In this document: in pieces, positions 23,879 to 28,369 of the stretch
Position numbering within the stretch: position 1 is the first letter of the stretch
How the letters are laid out: each line of letters starts with the position of its first letter
Origin: a virus
Virus record (IMG/VR): IMGVR_UViG_3300042987_000727
Location: 1 to 28,369 of that record
DNA: 28,369 nt
Direction: 5' to 3' (one strand)
Notes under the pieces: generated by a model
What the model was told of the DNA's origin: nothing
Seen by the model: the letters and a program-made list of their open reading frames with translations, nothing else
Databases searched by the model: none
Made by a program: the position numbers and the translations under genes

Positions 23879-23925
23879 GCTTATTCCTTACGAAGAAACC
23901 CAAGTTGCCGTTACGATTTCACACG

Positions 23926-23955
23926 ATTATGCTAGAAACCATCTTGTACTAACAA
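23926..23955 (-). promoter_or_regulatory. Possible internal late promoter
   Basis: Read on the minus strand: TTGTTA (23955-23950) as -35, an 18-base spacer, and CATAAT (23931-23926) as -10, in the end of the 293-residue gene and the gap that follows. The -10 matches five of six consensus bases and the -35 four of six. It would drive the genes from 23878 down to 9061. Confidence 0.4.
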
Positions 23956-24813
23956 GATATTAAAAAATGCGCTGACCAAGTTGTTATTTGCTGACCCAAT
24001 TGCTGAAGCCCCAATGCAATTTTTTTCAGGTACCACGTAAGGGTTAGCGAAGTCATACTGCACAGAACCGTTATTGATTGCAACTACTGCGCCGACCCGT
24101 AAAACTCCGTCAGGTCCATGCTGTTTTAAATATCCAGTAATTCCAGTAGTACCGGTAGCTTGCCCTGCAGTAAAAGTCCCTTCAAGCAAATACGCTGTGT
24201 ATCCAGCAGGTACACAATAATGAGCAGTTGTCCGATTGTTATATCCCGTAGCAATGATGTCGTATAACGTAGCCCCTACTTTAGCTGTAATCTCTCCAGC
24301 ATTAGCCCCACCGGAACCAACAGTTGCCACGTAAAACTGATTGACATACATATAAGAGTTTACAGTCGTCACCCCAGTAGTGCCGTTCATCGTAACGGTT
24401 TCACTAACAACTTCATAGTTTTCATCAAGCCCTTCAATATACACAGTACGTGCGCCTGTGCCAACAGGGTCACCATCATCATCTGTACTGGTTGAAACAA
24501 TCGTAAGCTGAGAATCGGTTGTAGGGTGTGGAATCAATCCACCATCAGGCCAGATAGTTTCTTCGGTCTGGTCAACGTCTGGGTTATACCCAAAAACACT
24601 AAAAGAGCTATACCCTGGTACTAAGCCTTGAGCTACTCTGGTGTAAAAGGGAACCTGCATATCATTGACCTCGGTAGCAACTTGGTTTAGAAAAGTATCA
24701 AGCCGGTTAAAGTAAAGTCGCAAAATTCTATTTAGTTCATTTTGTTGACGAACATCATACTGGGGGGATGGTAGTGGAAGTGCCGGAGCAATAAAGTTTT
24801 TAAGTAAAGTCAT
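23932..24813 (-). CDS. Virion structural protein with helical N-terminus and beta-rich body
   Basis: 293 residues. Residues 1-60 are helical and polar (NELNRILRLYFNRLDTFLNQV). The body is beta-rich with TDSQLTIVSTSTDDDGDP, GTGARTVYIEGLDENYEVVS, ETVTMNGTTGVTTVNSYMYV and VGSGGANAGEITAKVG, a pattern shared by structural proteins of marine and freshwater phages. The C-terminal third (PAGYTAYLLEGTFTAG...VLRVGAVVAINNGSVQYDF) is also beta. It is coupled to the tail-hub gene by an ATGA overlap and probably forms part of the tail or its receptor-facing end. The exact role is unknown. Confidence 0.7.
   Translation of the reverse strand: MTLLKNFIAPALPLPSPQYDVRQQNELNRILRLYFNRLDTFLNQVATEVNDMQVPFYTRVAQGLVPGYSSFSVFGYNPDVDQTEETIWPDGGLIPHPTTDSQLTIVSTSTDDDGDPVGTGARTVYIEGLDENYEVVSETVTMNGTTGVTTVNSYMYVNQFYVATVGSGGANAGEITAKVGATLYDIIATGYNNRTTAHYCVPAGYTAYLLEGTFTAGQATGTTGITGYLKQHGPDGVLRVGAVVAINNGSVQYDFANPYVVPEKNCIGASAIGSANNNLVSAFFNILLVQDGF
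23941..23958. repeat. Inverted repeat overlapping the possible late promoter
   Basis: ATCTTGT and ACAAGAT form a perfect 7-bp inverted repeat around a four-base centre. It lies in the last codons of the 293-residue gene and covers the proposed -35 box. It could be an operator or an mRNA hairpin; no U-tract follows it, so it is not a terminator. Confidence 0.55.
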
Positions 24814-26414
24814 CGTCTACCATCCTGTCTAACATCAAGACGATGTGACCCAGACTGCCATTGAACGCCTAAGCCATCTGAAGAAATTTTAAAGGCCATC
24901 TGGCGTCCACGCGCACGCACAAACACTTGCTCCGTATACTGATCCAATGTCGCGTATGTCGAAGCTACGTTTTGTGAATCTGAAGCGGTGTTTGCATACG
25001 CACTTCCAGAAAACCGTTTGGGCCGCATGGTAAGCGTTACTGTAGGAGTGGCAGCAGTTGACCCACTAAAACTAAAATCAGGAAGAATCCTACGAGTGAG
25101 CATAAATTGCTCGCCGTCCCCAAGATCATAGTCAGACGACTGAATATAAGATGTCATCGGGGCATCGCCATCATTAACCCCATATTCATGTCTATACTCA
25201 TATCCTACAGATTCATTTTGGCCTGTATACATACCAACAGGATTATCGCGTAGCGCAGTATCAAGCCAAGCTGTACGTACTAAAGTTCCGTAATACCAAA
25301 CACCTTCTAAATGATTAAAGATAACGTACCTATCGTTCCAATCTGAATTTGCGCTAGGATAAAACCACCATATTTCTGTGAACCCTTCATTTGTGCCGCT
25401 TACAATTTGATCTGCTTGGCTAAAGTTTATGTCTTGAAATACATACTGTCTTAAGGTACATGGCAATGTCTGCACCTGTCCCGAGTACACATAAAACTTA
25501 TCTTGCCCCATCCAGTAAGTCACATTGTTGGCTGTAGTAACAGCTCGTGGGCCTATTATTGATATATTGTCAGCTAGTTCTTGCAGGGAAAAAACGTCTA
25601 GAGTCCCCGTAAATTGCAATGAATACAAAGAAGAGTTTGTAAATACTAGTATTTCCTGTCTTGTAGCTATGCCCCGAACGATTTTTGAGCCGCGTGAAAC
25701 TCGAATAAAACCGGCTGAATTAGTAATCAGCGGAGTCCAATTTTGTGGTTCGTTTTGATTAGCCCAACGTATAAGTAATGGGTCAAAATCAGTGGAGTTA
25801 CCCGCATAGGGTTGACACCCTAAAGCAAGAAGATGTTTATCATTTTGGGACACAAGAACTTGCATTGCTGCTGTCGGTACGTCTGAAGCGCCAACAAGAG
25901 AACTAAGCAAAACGGCGCGGTTATCCAACGCAGTTGAAATAGAAATACCTCGTTCCCAATAATATATAGCTCCGTTACGGATGTTCATTACGAGATCGTT
26001 GTCGAAGTTATCAAACCACCAATCTCGTTGAGGTAATGTAATTGGTGTAGACCCACTTAACCCCCAAGGAGAAATACCCCAACTCCCACTGCCCCACCCA
26101 TAACCTACAGTAGCTGCGGCATAGCCAGACTCAATAGCATAATATCCGTTAGTTAACGATCCCCCGCTACCTATATCTGAAGAATTAGCCACAACAGGTA
26201 CAATTTGAGATTTATCTGTGGATCTTGCTTGTATAGTATATGTGTTGGAGTTAGTTACTGTTATTTCATAGTCTTGATTTAATACTTCAGCAGTAATATT
26301 TCCACCAAGCGATTGTGCTTGTGTAAAAGTTACAAAATCTCCAGTTACCGAACCAAAAGCAGGATCAGTTACCGTTATAGTTGAAGACCCATTAGTTGCA
26401 CTGAAAGTAATCAT
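24810..26414 (-). CDS. P22 gp10-like tail hub / DNA stabilisation protein, C-terminal part
   Basis: 534 residues. It starts with a beta module (ITFSATNGSSTITVTDPAFG, LGGNITAEVLNQDYEITV), then WGxGxWGxxxWG-type repeats (YGWGSGSWGISPWGLSG) and a body rich in regularly spaced Trp and strands (RDWWFDNFDNDLVMNIRNG, LLIRWANQNEPQNWTP, EIWWFYPSANSDWNDRYVIF), consistent with the beta-propeller of the P22 gp10 family, which closes the portal and carries the tail needle or spike. In related phages the family is one protein that begins with the segment encoded by the preceding gene. Here the ATG overlaps that gene's TGA (ATGA). Thus this is probably the second polypeptide of a split tail-hub gene. Confidence 0.75.
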   Translation of the reverse strand: MITFSATNGSSTITVTDPAFGSVTGDFVTFTQAQSLGGNITAEVLNQDYEITVTNSNTYTIQARSTDKSQIVPVVANSSDIGSGGSLTNGYYAIESGYAAATVGYGWGSGSWGISPWGLSGSTPITLPQRDWWFDNFDNDLVMNIRNGAIYYWERGISISTALDNRAVLLSSLVGASDVPTAAMQVLVSQNDKHLLALGCQPYAGNSTDFDPLLIRWANQNEPQNWTPLITNSAGFIRVSRGSKIVRGIATRQEILVFTNSSLYSLQFTGTLDVFSLQELADNISIIGPRAVTTANNVTYWMGQDKFYVYSGQVQTLPCTLRQYVFQDINFSQADQIVSGTNEGFTEIWWFYPSANSDWNDRYVIFNHLEGVWYYGTLVRTAWLDTALRDNPVGMYTGQNESVGYEYRHEYGVNDGDAPMTSYIQSSDYDLGDGEQFMLTRRILPDFSFSGSTAATPTVTLTMRPKRFSGSAYANTASDSQNVASTYATLDQYTEQVFVRARGRQMAFKISSDGLGVQWQSGSHRLDVRQDGRR

Positions 26415-26764
26415 GGAGTAACAGTACCCGTTGAACCTGTAGCACTAACACCAGAAAGTGAAATACTACTAATCGAAGTATTTTGCAGGGGAGTAATGTT
26501 ATAAAACTGCCCGCCTGTTTCAATATAAACGTGGTTGTTTGTACCAACCGCTAGAAGATTATCGCTGTATGACGTAATCCAATTAAATATTTGTCTTGAA
26601 GTACCAAAAAAGAAATAGGGTGTAGCTTTTTGCCATCCGCCTAGTTTTTGCGGATACCCAGAAAAAAATCTAATTTTATCGCACTCATACCAACCACCTT
26701 CACCTGAGTAGCTAGTTTGATCTCTGTTTATACCAGGGCGAAAATTAAGTTTAAGAAAAGGCAT
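26411..26764 (-). CDS. P22 gp10-like tail hub protein, N-terminal part
   Basis: 117 residues from the ATG at 26764, chosen because GAGG lies directly upstream and the family begins MPFLKLNFRPGINRD; an in-frame start at 26851 lies inside the lysozyme gene. The segment includes GEGGWYECDKIRFFSGYPQK, LGGWQKATPYFFFGT and NLLAVGTNNHVYIETGGQFY, the normal start of P22 gp10-like proteins from aquatic phages. The frame ends at a TGA overlapping the next ATG. The two parts need a -1 shift, or one added base, to join. The join is not at an obvious slippery heptamer. Confidence 0.75.
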   Translation of the reverse strand: MPFLKLNFRPGINRDQTSYSGEGGWYECDKIRFFSGYPQKLGGWQKATPYFFFGTSRQIFNWITSYSDNLLAVGTNNHVYIETGGQFYNITPLQNTSISSISLSGVSATGSTGTVTP

Positions 26765-26766
26765 TT

Positions 26767-27237
26767 TTACCTCATCAGCGCAGCTTCTGCGGCACGGCGG
26801 CGAGTAAGACCGGGGAGAACTCTTCCGGCAGCTTTGTTCCATTTGACGCATTCAGTCGCTGCGCCATCCCAATCCCCCGCATCAATACGTTTTTTGAACG
26901 TCGAGATTCTGTAATTTCCTAAGCCACAATTGTATGCCCAGCTAGTCACTGCGGCAATGCGTCGAGGTGAAGCATTTGGAAACGTCGGAGAAAGCTTGCA
27001 GATGCCTACATAAAAGTAATCAATGTGGTGCTCTAAGGCATCCTCACATTGCTGCATGGTCCATATCGTCCCAGGGTTAATATCAGGGCCGGTTGACCCC
27101 CAGCCAATGGTCCAAGGATGCCCACGGGTTCCGGGGTCGGGATAAGAGGTTACGTTTCCATCAGGCAGACGTTTAGCCAGCCCTTCAAAGGGTTTAATAA
27201 GCACATTTTTAGCTAGCTTTTTAGCCTCATCGTTCAT
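26767..27237 (-). CDS. Phage lysozyme (GH24 endolysin)
   Basis: 156 residues. The N-terminal FEGL...YPDPGTRG.PWTIGWGSTG region supplies the GH24 catalytic set: Glu18 (general acid), Asp34 and Thr43, equivalent to Glu11, Asp20 and Thr26 of T4 lysozyme with a longer spacing between the first two. The middle (ASPRRIAAVTSWAYNCGLG) and the C-terminus (RIDAGDWDGAATECVKWNKA, LPGLTRRRAAEAALM) are also typical of the family. It cleaves the MurNAc-GlcNAc bond of peptidoglycan. No signal peptide is seen, so it should depend on the holin encoded just upstream (ATGA overlap). The tail-hub gene starts two bases after its stop. Confidence 0.9.
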   Translation of the reverse strand: MNDEAKKLAKNVLIKPFEGLAKRLPDGNVTSYPDPGTRGHPWTIGWGSTGPDINPGTIWTMQQCEDALEHHIDYFYVGICKLSPTFPNASPRRIAAVTSWAYNCGLGNYRISTFKKRIDAGDWDGAATECVKWNKAAGRVLPGLTRRRAAEAALMR

Positions 27238-27719
27238 TTCTTTTGATACTTTTCAAGCGGCCTACCGACGAAGAAAAATGAGATGCACATCGTAAACAAC
27301 CCAAAATCATCCTCATCCCAGACGGTAGTTACAACCTCGGTCCATACCGCGCCAGTTTGAAACGCCATAACAAGCGCTGCCGCTTTAACAGCCGCGTACA
27401 TAAAAAATAATGCCCAAGTGATGCCGGGGCGTACAAGAGCAGAGATTGCAGCCACAAACCAACCTGCTGCTTTAGCCGTTTCAGCCTGCTCCTGAAATGC
27501 CGCTTTGATCGCTTCGGTCTGCTGGATGGAGTAGTCGACATACTTTTCCTCCACGCGAAATTCACCACGCAATTTCTCCAGATCCGTCTGGAGTTGGAAC
27601 ATGGACAACTCATGTTGTCGCTCGTTTTTCTTGTCTAGGAACTTCAATACTTCCGGCGCAAGCCTGAACAAGCCACCAAAGATTGAGCCAAGCAAGCCAC
27701 CTGAGAGAAGTTCAAACAT
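27234..27719 (-). CDS. Holin, GTA_holin_3TM-like
   Basis: 161 residues. An N-terminal hydrophobic segment (4-21, LLSGGLLGSIFGGLFRLA) is followed by a charged coiled coil (30-72), a long hydrophobic stretch (84-120, including LVRPGITWALFFMYAAVKAA) and a last one (139-152, FGLFTMCISFFFVG) before a basic tail. The Arg97-Pro98 pair between segments fits the 3TM holin family (PF11351) of gene transfer agents and phages. It would form membrane lesions that release the GH24 lysozyme encoded next. The first eight bases overlap the preceding small gene. Confidence 0.8.
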   Translation of the reverse strand: MFELLSGGLLGSIFGGLFRLAPEVLKFLDKKNERQHELSMFQLQTDLEKLRGEFRVEEKYVDYSIQQTEAIKAAFQEQAETAKAAGWFVAAISALVRPGITWALFFMYAAVKAAALVMAFQTGAVWTEVVTTVWDEDDFGLFTMCISFFFVGRPLEKYQKK

Positions 27720-28035
27720 TATTCACCCAAGGTAAGGGTGGTGTAACTACAGGGGGGTTAATAAGATTGTCGATCTGGGTTTGTAAATTTGCTTCAATTG
27801 CGTCCTTATCTACACCGTTAGCCCAGATCCAACCAAGGACTTGGTTAAGTGTAAGGTCTTCATAAGGTGTAAACGGATCGCCAGGGCCAGGGACAACGCA
27901 GCTTCCATAAACGTAGGATGTGTAATTACCATCAACGGCTGTGCAATTCCAATGAACAGTAAATACAACATCCGTTAAATTGTCCTGGGTGGGATAGCAA
28001 TCTAAAGTAGAGATTTGCCAGTTAAACGTAGTCAT
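27712..28035 (-). CDS. Small DUF7936-like phage protein
   Basis: 107 residues. The pattern WQISTLDCYPTQDNLTDVVF, then TVHWNCTA, a YGS...PGPGDPFTPYEDLT loop, LNQVLGWIWANGVDKDAIEANL and the Pro-rich PPVVTPPLPW end, is that of a widespread small phage family that I believe is DUF7936. No function is established. It is encoded between the tail fibre and the holin in the same operon, which suggests a tail-tip or assembly role. The ATG overlaps the fibre stop by ATGA, with AAGGA nine bases upstream. Confidence 0.7.
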   Translation of the reverse strand: MTTFNWQISTLDCYPTQDNLTDVVFTVHWNCTAVDGNYTSYVYGSCVVPGPGDPFTPYEDLTLNQVLGWIWANGVDKDAIEANLQTQIDNLINPPVVTPPLPWVNNV

Positions 28036-28369
28036 GCTTGATTTCCTTCAAGTTGTGCTACACGAGCCGTTAAGGATTCGATGAGGGCTTGCTGTTCTTG
28101 GATGGCTTTGATGCACAGTGAAACCATGTTGCTGTATGAAAGCGCATCAGGTTCTCCATCCTTGTTATATTGAATAAATTCAGTCAAACCTGCTTCGTGG
28201 ACTTCTTCAGCAATCAAACCACCAAACGTTGTGTCTCCATCATTCTTGCCTTTGTAAGTGACAGAGCGAAGTTTCATAACTTCAGCTAAACCGTGCGTGG
28301 CATCTTGAATGTCAGTCTTGTAGCGTAGTGATGACGTTGAACGAAACAAATGTCCAGCACTATTTACGA
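28032..28369 (-). CDS. Tail fibre C-terminal end with S74 intramolecular chaperone (partial)
   Basis: The frame is open from the window edge (GTA AAT AGT ... encoding VNSAGHLFRSTSSLRYKTDI) to the stop at 28032, so this is the 3' end of a longer gene. RSTSSLRYKTDI...MKLRSVTYK, FGGLIAEEVHEAGL and a final coiled coil (IQEQQALIESLTARVAQLEG) match the peptidase S74 (intramolecular chaperone) domain. This domain trimerises, folds the fibre and then cuts itself off at the Ser of the SSLRYK site with help of the Lys. A TTG at 28349 might look like a start but the reading frame clearly continues upstream. Confidence 0.9.
   Translation of the reverse strand, partial: VNSAGHLFRSTSSLRYKTDIQDATHGLAEVMKLRSVTYKGKNDGDTTFGGLIAEEVHEAGLTEFIQYNKDGEPDALSYSNMVSLCIKAIQEQQALIESLTARVAQLEGNQA

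Noticed and set aside
26765-26851. Upstream extension of the tail-hub N-terminal gene to an ATG at 26851
   Set aside because: The extension lies inside the lysozyme gene, is Arg/Ser/Cys-rich, and the family starts with MPFLKLNFRPG at 26764, which has its own ribosome-binding site.
1-28369. Prophage attachment site, integrase, tRNA, CRISPR array or IS element
   Set aside because: Looked for by eye on both strands; no recombinase motifs, cloverleaf, regular spaced repeats or terminal inverted repeats with a transposase were seen.

Overview
The window is part of the genome of a tailed, probably podovirus-like, double-stranded DNA bacteriophage. The evidence is a P22 gp10-like tail-hub protein, a block of internal or ejected virion proteins ending in a 3,044-residue protein, a lysozyme/holin pair, an S74-type tail-fibre end, and a primase-helicase replication block. 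No integrase, excisionase, tRNA, IS element or CRISPR array was found. Terminase, portal, capsid and DNA polymerase genes are not present and presumably lie outside. The host cannot be named from this sequence. G+C counted by hand on sample lines is mostly 45-53%, and Shine-Dalgarno sites are common, so a bacterial host is clear. Gene content recalls uncultured aquatic podophages.

Layout. Bases 1-8983 (rightward): about ten very small, tightly packed accessory genes joined by ATGA stop/start overlaps (3-2489), a small HNH-type protein, a SNF2/DEAD-like helicase, then a strong sigma70-like promoter (4338-4366) whose -35 box contains the helicase stop codon. This promoter would drive a small coiled-coil protein, a Cys-containing ssDNA-binding-like protein, a helix-turn-helix protein, a leader with nested stems and a possible pseudoknot, the AEP-type primase-helicase, and a 65-residue protein. 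A rho-independent terminator at 9037-9062 ends the block. Bases 28369-9061 (leftward): the late operon, in transcription order: tail-fibre C-terminus, small DUF7936-like protein, 3TM holin, GH24 lysozyme, tail hub split into two frames, virion proteins, an aspartyl/asparaginyl beta-hydroxylase-like 2OG oxygenase, a GNAT-like protein, and three probable internal virion proteins ending with the giant protein. The two operons converge at about 9060.

How it works together. The right-facing genes supply host-interaction proteins and DNA replication. The left-facing genes build the tail and the ejected protein set and lyse the cell. The giant protein looks like a 'polyvalent' protein: an ADP-ribosyltransferase-like domain, coiled coils, two HExxH zincin-type domains, a Pro-rich linker and a large C-terminal LPD38-like region with membrane segments. 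It is probably packaged and ejected into the host with the DNA.

The points most worth following are: the same docking-like motif at both ends of the giant protein, with only wobble-base differences in its core; an AT-rich coiled-coil insertion between the metal-ligand motifs of its second zincin; the hydroxylase with complete AspH-type active-site residues, sharing 106 bases with the next gene; the split tail-hub gene; the structured leader before the primase; and the small genes whose C-terminal codons double as the next gene's ribosome-binding site.
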